Of a stretch of DNA of 64,000 nucleotides, positions 33,046 to 41,006 are shown one piece after another. The stretch comes from Paenibacillus thiaminolyticus (GTDB taxonomy: Bacteria; Bacillota; Bacilli; Paenibacillales; Paenibacillaceae). The notes below the pieces were generated by a model that saw only the letters and a list, made by a program, of their open reading frames with translations, did no database searches and had not been told where the DNA came from. Each line of letters begins with the position of its first letter. Position 1 is the stretch's first letter. A program made the translations under genes and the position numbers. The DNA lies in the NCBI RefSeq assembly GCF_007066085.1, contig NZ_CP041405.1, forward strand, positions 2,232,001-2,296,000, read 5' to 3'.

Positions 33046-33489
33046 AAGCCAACCTCCTCTCTTCTCGGTACTCACATGATATGAAATAAGCCGGGTTTTG
33101 ACTTGGCTTGGACCCATTTAGAGAAAATTAGGCTTTGTCCCCTAGCTGCTTCAATCTCCGAGCCCAAGCTGTCGACCGTGCGCTTTTGCTGCATGTCGTC
33201 GATCCGGGACTGGGTCAGTTGACGGCCAAGGCCATCGCTGACACTCTGCTGCTGGATATTTCTTCGGGATCAAACCACGCTTACATACTGGTATAAAACG
33301 CCAACATTATGGACGCCTAATCCGGTGTCACCGCGGCATTTTCCATCTCTCGAACCCGCCGCGCCCTGCAAGATTGTGTGAATGAATCTAGTAAATTCAT
33401 CCAAGCCAAGCTTTTCCCTCCTTCATAAATTAGTAAAGTAGGAGGACATCCCACCGTCCTTCGAACACATGATGAAGGAGGTTTTCCCT
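33046..33489. other. intergenic region with a possible gene remnant
   Basis: No confident gene was found in this gap. A minus-strand frame from 33257 to 33072 reads LTQSRIDDMQQKRTVDSLGSEI-like sequence without a start codon. It looks like the end of a decayed gene but I cannot name it. The right side carries a CATAAATTA box (33424-33432) before the next gene. Confidence 0.4.
33424..33432 (+). promoter_or_regulatory. sigma-K/E-like -10 box
   Basis: CATAAATTA fits CATANNNTA and lies 58 bases before the start at 33490. The -35 side has no clear AC element. Confidence 0.35.
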
Positions 33490-34125
33490 ATGCCACTCAT
33501 TCCTATCCAACGGCTTACAAGCAGCACGGCGAATGTCGTGTCCGCTGCAGATCGGGTCACGGCCGTGAACAGTCTCTTGTCAGGAGCGGCACCCAATGTC
33601 GTCAATGTTGGGAACGCACCGCTTATATGGCCTCAGCTCGCCAAATTCGATAATGACAATACGTCGTTCGCAGCCGTGCCCAATCCGCAATTTGTCTGGA
33701 CCCAGCCAACCTTTATTCCAGGCGAGACGCATGGCTTCGCGGCCGCGTCCGTTACGATCCCGTTACAGATCGGAGTTGTCAACGACTTCTTGCTTGCGTT
33801 GACTGTTTTTGCCGACAATGCGGTTACGGCGCGTATTCAAGCCTTCTCCTCTCTCGGCATCAACCTATTCCCGGTACCAGGGCTGGACGTCGATTTGAAT
33901 GCGGGTTCGCTCAATCCGGTAACCGGAATTACGACAGATGTCGCCAATCCGTACAACTGGCAAAATGTCCGCTTCTATTCGATTCCGGCTTCTCTTGGAC
34001 TGATCTCTATCAATATCGGCCTTCGCTTCGTCTTCTCGTTCCAGGTGACGAACTACTTGACGAATGGCGCTATCAATACAGCCGGGCTCGCCTTTGCCGC
34101 CGATATTTACCAGAACGTTATCTAA
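33490..34125 (+). CDS. unknown 211-residue structural-type protein, copy 1
   Basis: No family is recognised. The protein begins MPLIPIQRLTSSTANVVSAA and is beta-rich. It shares with the following gene a defined N-terminus (MPLIPIQR..., SAADR, LLSG-APNVV) and an ending of FAFAADIYQNV or FAFAAEVYQSV. Its interior is rich in Asn/Thr/Val and nearly free of Cys and Lys, as in self-assembling surface proteins. There is no signal peptide. A GAAGGAGG site precedes the ATG at 33490, and a sigma-K/E-like box lies upstream. The place between the YjcZ-like and JAMM genes suggests a spore-surface or appendage role, but that is inference. Confidence 0.7.
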   Translation: MPLIPIQRLTSSTANVVSAADRVTAVNSLLSGAAPNVVNVGNAPLIWPQLAKFDNDNTSFAAVPNPQFVWTQPTFIPGETHGFAAASVTIPLQIGVVNDFLLALTVFADNAVTARIQAFSSLGINLFPVPGLDVDLNAGSLNPVTGITTDVANPYNWQNVRFYSIPASLGLISINIGLRFVFSFQVTNYLTNGAINTAGLAFAADIYQNVI

Positions 34126-34225
34126 GCAAGTCAACTGCTCATTTTCCAACCAATGGTTGGCCGCATGTTTTCCGCCATGCTCGCGCTTGCGGGCATGGCA
34201 ACCTGTGGTAAAGGAGGAGGCCGTC

Positions 34226-34861
34226 ATGCCTTTGATTCCGATTCAACGGATCGTCAGCCATGAGCGCAGCGTGATATCAGCCGCCGATAGAGCCGCAGCG
34301 GCGGCACAACTCTTGTCGGGGGGCGCCCCCAACGTCGTCCATACGGCCAAGCTGGCTTGGCAAGAAAGCATTCTCGCCTCGCTCATCGATAAATACAGCG
34401 AGTTCCTGCCGGGGCCGATGCCCGAACTAATCGCGCCGCCTGCCGGTCCCAAGCGGAATGAAAGCAGAGGCTTCGCGGCCCAGACCTATCCGATCCGGCT
34501 GGAAGTTCCAGATCCTGTTTTTATCCGCTTCTGTATATACGATCCGGCCCGCACCCATCTCCGGATCGATCTCTGTAACATCGAGAAGCTCAATATGCTG
34601 GAGGCTCCCGTTCCCCTCATGATCGGGGGTCAGCCGTCCACGTCCCTGTTCTGCTCCCGGACCGCCGACCGCCGCAGCGGCAAAGCAACGCAGCTCATAC
34701 GCTGCTACAGCATCCCAATCCAGTTCGATCCGGCTTTCAACGGCCTTGATGTCCAGTTTCTCTTCTCCTTCGAGCAAGCTGGCTCTTCTCCCTCAAGCGA
34801 GCCTCATATGAGCGGGTTCGCCTTCGCAGCCGAGGTCTATCAATCCGTGCAGGGCAAATAG
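34226..34861 (+). CDS. unknown 211-residue structural-type protein, copy 2
   Basis: Paralogue of the previous gene with exactly the same length. The MPLIPIQR start, SAADR(A)A, LLSGGAPNVVHTA and the F(A)FAAEVYQS ending are conserved, while the middle (about residues 55-180) has diverged strongly. Copy 2 has a strand-rich segment with RFCIYDPARTHLRIDLCN and two or more Cys. Its ribosome site is AAAGGAGGAGG, and a small hairpin lies about 30 bases before the start. The equal lengths with low identity suggest an old duplication under a size constraint, e.g. subunits of one assembly. Confidence 0.7.
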   Translation: MPLIPIQRIVSHERSVISAADRAAAAAQLLSGGAPNVVHTAKLAWQESILASLIDKYSEFLPGPMPELIAPPAGPKRNESRGFAAQTYPIRLEVPDPVFIRFCIYDPARTHLRIDLCNIEKLNMLEAPVPLMIGGQPSTSLFCSRTADRRSGKATQLIRCYSIPIQFDPAFNGLDVQFLFSFEQAGSSPSSEPHMSGFAFAAEVYQSVQGK

Positions 34862-34883
34862 CCGTGCCGAATTTATGCACGGC
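34861..34883. terminator. hairpin between convergent genes
   Basis: GCCGTGC (34861-34867) pairs with GCACGGC (34877-34883) right at the stop codon of copy 2. There is no T-tract, so it is only a possible terminator. Confidence 0.4.
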
Positions 34884-35005
34884 GCAACCATCATTCATTT
34901 CTGCAATAACGGTAACCGATCCCCCACCGGAATAGGACTAAAAGCTTCGTTGCCGGACTGCCCGTTGCCCGGTCGCGAGCCAACACGGACTTTGGCAGCC
35001 ACCTC

Positions 35006-35410
35006 TTATAGGTTGATAAGCAAAATCTGCTCTTCCCTGATTGTCCCTTCTGCAAGGCGGAAGCTGCGGACGCGCGGACGCATCCGCCTCAACGAGATGA
35101 TGAGGTACGAGCAAGAAAAGGCTGCATGCTCTACATCGAAGGGAGACGGGTAGGGAGAGCCGCTCGGATGGGAATGATACATGCCCAGCAGCTGTTCGCC
35201 AAGGCTCTTCATACCGTGCAGGGCCCTCGTCAACTCCTCTCCGTCCATCGTGAATGCGACCGGGCTCCGCTCCGCATTGCGGATTCGCCAGCATCGGGCG
35301 GCGATGCCATCGCGGCCGGATAACAGCCCACAGGCTTCCAGGGGCTTTTCCTTGATGCAATGGCCCACCATATCGCGATAGGCCTGCGCCGTCATGTACA
35401 TCGCATCCAT
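35006..35410 (-). CDS. M67 family (JAMM) metallopeptidase
   Basis: The 134-residue protein has the full JAMM zinc motif: Glu25 in KPLEACGLL, then HSHPSGSPYPSPFD (His79, His81, Ser89, Asp92). This Mov34/MPN-type fold removes ubiquitin-like modifiers or other small C-terminal or isopeptide-linked tags. In bacteria it is also seen in sulfur-carrier and siderophore pathways. Here it is the last gene of a leftward operon with an acidic protein and a propeller-like protein, and not with a ubiquitin-like or thiazole gene, so the substrate is unknown. The start codon is one base beyond the previous stop. Processing of a coat protein is a possible role. Confidence 0.85.
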   Translation of the reverse strand: MDAMYMTAQAYRDMVGHCIKEKPLEACGLLSGRDGIAARCWRIRNAERSPVAFTMDGEELTRALHGMKSLGEQLLGMYHSHPSGSPYPSPFDVEHAAFSCSYLIISLRRMRPRVRSFRLAEGTIREEQILLINL

Positions 35411-35411
35411 G

Positions 35412-36947
35412 TTACGGCTTACGGCTCCTTTCCCTGTCCATCGCGAGTATATGAAATGGCTCCGGCTTGGTCCGCTTGTCTGTGGACTGCTGCGCTTGGT
35501 TCAATTGGCTTACATAGGTGAAAAAAGACGGCTGGGGCGGCTGTTGTCGCTCCGGATCGCGGTGCACCCGGTTGCCGGCATGCGACTGCAGCCATAAGAA
35601 CATGGAGTAATTGGTCGTGCGGGGCTTCGCTTCCTGATCCGCAGCCGGGTCACGCTCCCCGCTCACTGCATCCTCCTCTAGAGAACCCGGCGCCTCCTCT
35701 TGTTCGGATTGAGCCACTTCTGCCGGAATAGAAGCTCCCGCCGGCGTCGCTTCCCGCACTTGCGCCCCCTCGTTCGCCGGGGTACCGTCCGCGGCGAGCA
35801 GGGCGGCCGTCACAGGCTCTGCTCCTTCAGCCGGCTCCTTGTCCGGCACTGCCGCTGCCAGCTTCAGCGTGTCCGCAGGTTCCTGATGAACCGTCTTGGG
35901 CTCCTCCGCTTCCGCCTGCTGCGCTTCCGCCAGATTTACTCGACTGCACTCCGTTCCCAGCGGCTTCTGCTCCTCTGCCCGTTCCTTCCGGAGCGGCTCC
36001 CGTCCGTTCTCCTGCGCCTTCGCCGCTTCCGCGAGCTGGACCCGGATCGGCTCCAGCTGTGTTGTCTCCAGCTTCACCGCTTCTGCCGGTTCCGCCAAGC
36101 TCGATTCCGGCTGCGTCGGCTCCTCCAACCGTTCCTCTGCCGGTTCAGGGAGGACAGGCTCTGCTCCTTCGGCTCCCGCCTTCCCGTTCATCGCCGGAGC
36201 TTCACCCGTTGACCCGGGCATCTGAGAGCCCGCTTCCACCACGGAAGCCGCGGGCCGAGGCAGATGATATCCTGCCTCTATCTGGCGCTCTTCCAACAGC
36301 CGCAGTTGCTTAATCAGTTCCATAAGCGGCTTCTTGCCGAAAAAAATCGTTGCCGCCCCGACAACGCCGTCGGCCAATTGCTGCCGCTCCTCTTCGCTCA
36401 TGCCATCGAAGCCGTCGTAAGCAAGCCCTGCGTAATTGAGCTCCTGGCCGGGCTGGGGCAGGATGTAACTCAGGCCTCTCTTCCAATGAAAGCTGACTCC
36501 CTGAATCGGCAGATCACTATATTTGGCAATGTTTTGGAGGAGCAGGTTGGCAAGCTGCCGGCTTGCCTTCATCTGATGCAGGAAATAATAGACGGTTATT
36601 TCTTGTCTCTCCCCGTCGGCCGGCTGCAGCGTCAGCCATATGCTCTGCTTGCCGCTGTCCCATTCCTTGAAGCAGCTATCGCGAGCTTGCTCCGATTCGA
36701 TACTCCACACAAAGAATCCGGCATACTTCAACGAGGTGCTCATCGTCTGCATCAGCGGGATAATCCCGCTCCCTCCCTTGTTTTCCAGCACGATCTGATA
36801 GTGGTGCAGCGGATTGATCACATTCAAGATTTGCTTGCTTTTATCCAGATGGAAGGTAAAAGAATGCTTCCCCAGCAGTTGATACACATCGGGCAGAAAC
36901 TCGTCGGCTATCGTGCACAGCGGCTTCGCATTAATCTGAATGTCCAT
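35412..36947 (-). CDS. acidic protein with degenerate amidase-like N-terminus
   Basis: The 511-residue protein begins MDIQINAKPLCTIADEFLPD. Residues about 70-225 faintly resemble an N-acetylmuramoyl-L-alanine amidase (Amidase_3) fold (SRQLANLLLQNIAKYSDLPI, GLSYILPQPGQELNYAG), but no zinc-binding His/Glu set is visible, so activity is doubtful. Residues about 240-460 are a long Glu/Pro/Ala-rich low-complexity region with many EPA-, EPT- and AEAE-type units, likely extended and highly acidic. The C-terminal 50 residues are basic and Gln-rich. GAGGAGG precedes the start. This could be a coat-anchoring or scaffold protein. The amidase comparison is tentative. Confidence 0.55.
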   Translation of the reverse strand: MDIQINAKPLCTIADEFLPDVYQLLGKHSFTFHLDKSKQILNVINPLHHYQIVLENKGGSGIIPLMQTMSTSLKYAGFFVWSIESEQARDSCFKEWDSGKQSIWLTLQPADGERQEITVYYFLHQMKASRQLANLLLQNIAKYSDLPIQGVSFHWKRGLSYILPQPGQELNYAGLAYDGFDGMSEEERQQLADGVVGAATIFFGKKPLMELIKQLRLLEERQIEAGYHLPRPAASVVEAGSQMPGSTGEAPAMNGKAGAEGAEPVLPEPAEERLEEPTQPESSLAEPAEAVKLETTQLEPIRVQLAEAAKAQENGREPLRKERAEEQKPLGTECSRVNLAEAQQAEAEEPKTVHQEPADTLKLAAAVPDKEPAEGAEPVTAALLAADGTPANEGAQVREATPAGASIPAEVAQSEQEEAPGSLEEDAVSGERDPAADQEAKPRTTNYSMFLWLQSHAGNRVHRDPERQQPPQPSFFTYVSQLNQAQQSTDKRTKPEPFHILAMDRERSRKP

Positions 36948-36985
36948 ATCGTCCTCCTCGCTTTCCGGGCACACTGGTCCTTTTA

Positions 36986-38263
36986 TCATATGAAAGTCAG
37001 CGAGATCGGTTCCGCTCCTGCCCAGTTTTGCAGCTCATTAATTTCGGCCAGCATGGACCGCTCCTTCTCCTGCAACCGTTCGTAACAAGCGGCCAGTTCC
37101 TCCAGACGAAGCCGCTGCTTCGCGACATCCGTCTCCACACGGCGTACCGAGTGCGCGGCACTGTCTGCCCGGAGCATGATCCAATCGAACATCTCCCTCA
37201 AATGCAAGGGCATCCAGGACAATGACTCCCCGTCTGTCTGCAGAAGTTCCCGCTGCAGCAGCGGAAATAAATCGAAGAAGGCAACGGGACGAAGATGAGG
37301 GTATCCCGTTCCCAATACCGGCCGCAGAGCGGCATGGCTCTGTCCCCGCTCCATTCCTTGCACGAGGCGCAGCCTCGCCTCCGGCGCCAGTCGGATCTCG
37401 GTGAAGCCGGACCAATCCTTCCCCATATTTGGCGAGCGGGCGCAACTGAGTCGATTGCCTTCCATAATATAGAGAAGGAAAACCTGCTCTCCCGTCCACA
37501 GAAAATAAGGCTGCGGCACATTTCCCTCAAAATAAATCTTCAACGGGGAGCAGGATTGAACGTCGGTCCGATCATTGGCGTAATAGCACTTGGCCGCAGT
37601 ACCGCTCCGGATGGACCAAGCCGCATGAGGGCGGCTGCCTGGATCGAGCGACAGGCAGATGCGCCATCGTTGATCCGGCTGGCGGGAAGCGAAGAGCCTC
37701 CGCCACACCGCCTTTTCCGAATCCGGCTCCATCTCAAGAAGATCCAGCGTATGCAATCCTCCCTCGTCCTGCAGCAGATGATACAGACCATAGAGCCGGC
37801 CTTCCCCGTTGACGGCATAAGCCGCGTCCCTCACATGCATGGCCAGTGAACCACAATCCGGGAAAGGAATCTCGATGTCCTCCCCTGCTCCCTCCGCCCG
37901 AATCCGGATAAGGCACCGGTTCTGATCCTCTCCCGTAACGACACTAACCATGCGGAGGGCGGAACGATGCCGGAACAGATATGGAAAGGAACTGACGGCC
38001 CGGCTGTCGACACGGACTTCCCGGCGCATTCCGGTTAGCGGATGGTACTTGGCATAGTACAGTCCTCTTTCCGTCTCTGCCAGCATATCGTAATGATCGT
38101 CCGAGAGAAGCAAGCTTAAGCGGCGAACCGGGTAAGGGGCGGACATGAGGTTGTGGAGCGGCTTCCCTTCCACCGGGTACAGGATGTGCTCCAACCCTCC
38201 GCCGCTTGTAATGCCAACCCAATGCGAGCCGCTCTGATCATGGAAATAGTGCGTATTCTCCAT
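36986..38263 (-). CDS. unknown protein: propeller-like repeats plus C-terminal coiled coil
   Basis: The 425-residue protein has the same layout as that at 28063-29472. Residues about 5-330 show blade-like repeats (HYFHDQSGSHWVGI, YYAKYHPLTG, GRLYGLYHLLQDEGG, HAAWSIRSG, VFLLYIMEGNRLSCARSPN). Residues about 365-410 form a coiled coil (VETDVAKQRLRLEELAAC, YERLQEKERSMLAEI). The start at 38263 follows GGAGG by 7 bases. An ATG six bases earlier overlaps that site. It heads a leftward operon with the acidic protein and the JAMM peptidase. It lacks a signal peptide. Function is unknown, and the duplicated layout on both sides of the locus is notable. Confidence 0.6.
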   Translation of the reverse strand: MENTHYFHDQSGSHWVGITSGGGLEHILYPVEGKPLHNLMSAPYPVRRLSLLLSDDHYDMLAETERGLYYAKYHPLTGMRREVRVDSRAVSSFPYLFRHRSALRMVSVVTGEDQNRCLIRIRAEGAGEDIEIPFPDCGSLAMHVRDAAYAVNGEGRLYGLYHLLQDEGGLHTLDLLEMEPDSEKAVWRRLFASRQPDQRWRICLSLDPGSRPHAAWSIRSGTAAKCYYANDRTDVQSCSPLKIYFEGNVPQPYFLWTGEQVFLLYIMEGNRLSCARSPNMGKDWSGFTEIRLAPEARLRLVQGMERGQSHAALRPVLGTGYPHLRPVAFFDLFPLLQRELLQTDGESLSWMPLHLREMFDWIMLRADSAAHSVRRVETDVAKQRLRLEELAACYERLQEKERSMLAEINELQNWAGAEPISLTFI

Positions 38264-38366
38264 CCGCATTCCTCCAAAAAAAACACTAGGGTTTCGTCAC
38301 CTTTTTATAGGTGCCTCCATAGACTGTAATTGAATTTGAAATCTAAAAAGGAGGCCTGGAACATAC

Positions 38367-39023
38367 ATGGAGAGCAAGTTGGTTCAAGGGCAACAGACGC
38401 CCCCCGAATATTTGCCTTTACCCTCTCTGGAATGTATAGAGGTTCCCAAAATATTCGACTGGGTACTGAAAACGACCCAAATTGTTGATGAATCCACGGT
38501 AGATTCTAGTTGCTTGCCTCTGCCCCTTTCGTTTCGTATTGAGGCCAGAGTTCTTAACGTGAATTGCGAAGAAAAAGTCGGATCCACCCGTGAAAATGTG
38601 GTGGTTACGATAGGCGGCAGACCGGTTACGCTGCAGCGGGTAGTGCTGCGGAAGTTCGGCACGTATGAAGTGACAATTATCAACACGGGGGTAACGCCTA
38701 ACGTCGTCCATTGCCGGTTCACGAAGGACTTCATCCGCTTCGAAAAGGTTCTGCTGTGCGCCCCGCCTGGAACCACCATCGACTGCCATATCGTTCCGGA
38801 AGCGACGACGATCGACGTGCTGGATATCGTCAATAACAAGTTCGTGAACGTGGATATCGTCATTTGCCAGAGCATTCAAGTGAAGGCGACGGTCAAAATG
38901 ATGGTAGAAGCCGAATTGTGCCAGCCGCGCGCCGAAATCCCGATTCCTGAAAGTCCTTGCGTTGTCACTTTCCCTCAACAATGCCCTGACGTCTTCCCAG
39001 GTGCACCTTATCCGTTCCCTTAA
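38367..39023 (+). CDS. SPOCS/DUF3794-like Cys-containing protein
   Basis: The 218-residue protein carries KIFDWVLKTTQ near residue 28, a central strand-rich block with GTYEVTIINTGVTP and FEKVLLCAPPGTTIDCHIVP, and a C-terminal VDIVICQSIQVKATVKMMVEAELCQPR. That last pattern is what I recall for the SPOCS/DUF3794 family of spore cortex/coat assembly proteins, although the match is from memory and incomplete. It has seven or more cysteines, few for its length but well spread. There is no signal peptide. An AAAGGAGG site precedes the ATG and a CATAGACT box, sigma-E -10-like, lies about 40 bases upstream. It is likely a spore-coat protein. Confidence 0.55.
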   Translation: MESKLVQGQQTPPEYLPLPSLECIEVPKIFDWVLKTTQIVDESTVDSSCLPLPLSFRIEARVLNVNCEEKVGSTRENVVVTIGGRPVTLQRVVLRKFGTYEVTIINTGVTPNVVHCRFTKDFIRFEKVLLCAPPGTTIDCHIVPEATTIDVLDIVNNKFVNVDIVICQSIQVKATVKMMVEAELCQPRAEIPIPESPCVVTFPQQCPDVFPGAPYPFP

Positions 39024-39043
39024 TAATCGAATGCCGTTCGCTT

Positions 39044-39073
39044 GGGGTGGTGGGCTCAACCACCCCCTTTTTT
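39044..39073 (+). terminator. rho-independent terminator
   Basis: GGGGTGGT (39044-39051) pairs with ACCACCCC (39059-39066) and is followed by TTTTTT (39068-39073). It closes the SPOCS-like gene, so the CgeB-like gene after it needs its own promoter or read-through. Confidence 0.9.
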
Positions 39074-39116
39074 ACTCACATTTTCCGGCTTCCATGCCGC
39101 TAAGCAAGGAGGGCCC

Positions 39117-40100
39117 ATGAAGCTGTATTACATCGCATCCGGCTATCGGAGGCCGATCGATATATTGGATAATGCGCTTATCAAGGCCTTGACGCAGCGT
39201 TTTCAGAAGGTCTCTTTTTTCCTGTCCAACCGGACGCCGTATTCGCAGTTGCTTCCCGACATCCGCCGCGCCGCGCCGGATTATGTGCTGACGATGGTCG
39301 GACCGAAATCGTTCCTTCCAACCGAGCTAATCCGTTCGGTGCGGTCAATGGGAATCCGGACGGGAGCATGGTTCGTGGATGATCCGTATGCCATTGATAA
39401 TGCCCTGCCCGTTGCCCGGGAATACGATGATGTATTCACGATCGATTCGGGCTGCGTTCCTTACTATGCGCGCAGCGGCTGTGCTCAGGTGCATCACCTG
39501 CCGCTTGGGACCGATACGGATATTTTCCGCCCGTATGCGGTGCATCCGACGTATCATCATGATGTATGCTTTTTGGGTACAGGGTACGAGAACCGGCTCG
39601 CATTTATGAAGGAGATGCTCCGCTATGTCGAGCGGAACGTGCGAGTGCAGTTGATCGGCCATTTCTGGGATTCGGTGGATTGGTCTTCCGGCTGTGTGCC
39701 GAGCATACGGGGGAAATGGGTGAACTTCTCGGAGACGCCCCGCTATTTCAATGGCGCGAGCATCATGCTCAACCTTCACCGGAGCGAGGACGACCCGCTC
39801 CTCGACAAGAACCGGAGCGGCGCGCCCGGACACAGCATCAATAACCGGACCTTCGACATTGCGGCCTGCCGGGCCTTTCAGTTGACCGATTATCGGCCTG
39901 ACCTGCCCTTGTTCTATCGGCCGGAAGAGGAGATCGTCTGCTTCGATTCGCCCAAGGAATGCGCCGATCTCATCCACCGCTATCTGCACGACCGCCCTGC
40001 GCGGGACGAGATTGCCTATCGAGCCTATCAGCGGACGCTAGCCGGGCATACCTTCGCCGATCGCCTGGATGCGATGCTCTCGCTGATCCGGTCGACTTGA
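39117..40100 (+). CDS. CgeB-like glycosyltransferase (spore maturation protein)
   Basis: The 327-residue GT-B type protein has the pattern of the CgeB family: GAWFVDDPYAIDN, LPLGTDTDIFRPY, VCFLGTGYENRLAFM, ASIMLNLHRSED and NNRTFDIAACRAFQLTDYRPDLP near the end. In B. subtilis, cgeB belongs to the sigma-K/GerE-controlled genes that mature the outermost crust of the spore. The family is widely used as a glycosyltransferase marker for spore-surface sugars. The start at 39117 follows AAGGAGGG. It lies next to a SPOCS-like gene and a YjcA-like gene, which supports a spore role for the whole glycosylation region. Confidence 0.85.
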   Translation: MKLYYIASGYRRPIDILDNALIKALTQRFQKVSFFLSNRTPYSQLLPDIRRAAPDYVLTMVGPKSFLPTELIRSVRSMGIRTGAWFVDDPYAIDNALPVAREYDDVFTIDSGCVPYYARSGCAQVHHLPLGTDTDIFRPYAVHPTYHHDVCFLGTGYENRLAFMKEMLRYVERNVRVQLIGHFWDSVDWSSGCVPSIRGKWVNFSETPRYFNGASIMLNLHRSEDDPLLDKNRSGAPGHSINNRTFDIAACRAFQLTDYRPDLPLFYRPEEEIVCFDSPKECADLIHRYLHDRPARDEIAYRAYQRTLAGHTFADRLDAMLSLIRST

Positions 40101-40132
40101 TTCCGGTCGGGCGCTGCATAGAACAATAGGCA

Positions 40133-40159
40133 AAAGGGCGAGCCGAAGACTCACCCTTT
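40133..40159. terminator. bidirectional terminator overlapping the YjcA-like stop
   Basis: AAAGGGCGAG (40133-40142) pairs with CTCACCCTTT (40150-40159) with one mismatch. It is read by the CgeB-like gene from the left and runs into the last codons of the leftward membrane protein. Confidence 0.55.
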
Positions 40160-40498
40160 GACATAAGATTCAATGATACCCGCCGCTCCGGCAATAGCCA
40201 GTAGAAGCACAAGCGGAAACATAAGATTCGGAATGAGCAAATAAGCGGCAACCAAAAAGGCCGCCGACCAAATGCCGACGCACCAGTAGCACGTTAGCAG
40301 CTTGCGCATGAACGCATGGAAGCGGCCGCCCTTCTCATCGACGACGGCGTACATCATGCCGGATTCATCCGTCTCGAACCGTTCCTCGACGAAGGGACGG
40401 CGCACGAAGGACAAAATCTCATCGAACACAATCAGACGGGTCAAGCGGTAACTCGCCAAGATGAGCAATATCAGTGTCATCCATGATATGTCCCACAC
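40151..40498 (-). CDS. YjcA/YngL-like membrane protein (DUF1360)
   Basis: The 115-residue protein has three predicted membrane segments (about residues 5-22, 62-80 and 88-108) around a charged linker (VDEKGGRFHAFM). The N-terminal SYRLTRLIVFDEILSF matches the DUF1360 pattern found in B. subtilis YjcA and YngL, YjcA being a known sporulation-linked protein. The start is GTG at 40498 after GAGGGGG, with spacing of about 11 bases. The Cys pair in LTCYWCVGIWSA is a family feature. It is convergent with the CgeB-like gene and divergent from ytxJ. Confidence 0.82.
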   Translation of the reverse strand: MWDISWMTLILLILASYRLTRLIVFDEILSFVRRPFVEERFETDESGMMYAVVDEKGGRFHAFMRKLLTCYWCVGIWSAAFLVAAYLLIPNLMFPLVLLLAIAGAAGIIESYVKG

Positions 40499-40643
40499 GA
40501 ATCAGACTACCCCCTCGGATGCAACGCTTCGCGGATCAGTTCCATTGTATGGCGCTTCCGTTCGGGCTAGAACCAGAACCAAGCCAGTCCGGAGCAATGG
40601 CCCGTATGTCATCCGAAGACCGGAATAAGGAGGAGAAGCCCCG

Positions 40644-41006
40644 ATGTCAGGACTCCCGATCATTCAATCCGATGAGCAGCTTACCCGCATGCTGCAGCGA
40701 TCCGCTGAGAAGCCGCTGCTATTATATAAGCACAGCTCCCAGTGCGGGTCGAGCAAGGTCGCGCATGTCGGGATCAATCATTTCGTGAACCGCTATCCGC
40801 AGATTGCCTCCCGCTTCGCGATCGGCGTCATCCGTGTCGTGGAGGAGAAGCATTTGTCCGATCGCGTGGCGCGAGAGCTCGGAATTCCGCATGTGTCTCC
40901 CCAGATTCTGCTCGTCCGCCAAGGGCGGGCCGTCTGGCATGCCGGGCATCAGCAGATCAATTCGCAGCAGCTGTGCCGGGCCGCGATGCTGTATGGCCAG
41001 CCTTAA
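40644..41006 (+). CDS. ytxJ: bacillithiol-system bacilliredoxin YtxJ
   Basis: The 120-residue protein is of the YtxJ/BrxC (DUF2847) family. It has a single redox-active Cys in YKHSSQCGSSK (Cys34), where monothiol bacilliredoxins remove bacillithiol from mixed disulfides on proteins. The rest of the fold, with IGVIRVVEEKHLSDRVARELGIPHVSPQILL and the C-terminal HAGHQQINSQQL, is complete. B. subtilis YtxJ carries a TCPIS-type motif, so the QCGSS variant here is a small difference. The start follows AAGGAGGAG. The end overlaps the convergent selD gene by 4 bases. Confidence 0.88.
   Translation: MSGLPIIQSDEQLTRMLQRSAEKPLLLYKHSSQCGSSKVAHVGINHFVNRYPQIASRFAIGVIRVVEEKHLSDRVARELGIPHVSPQILLVRQGRAVWHAGHQQINSQQLCRAAMLYGQP

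Noticed and set aside
32065..33489. Possible CRISPR or riboswitch in the gap-rich spore region
   Set aside because: Repeats here are only two copies and form whole transcription units (promoter, small ORF, terminator), without spacers or known aptamer features.
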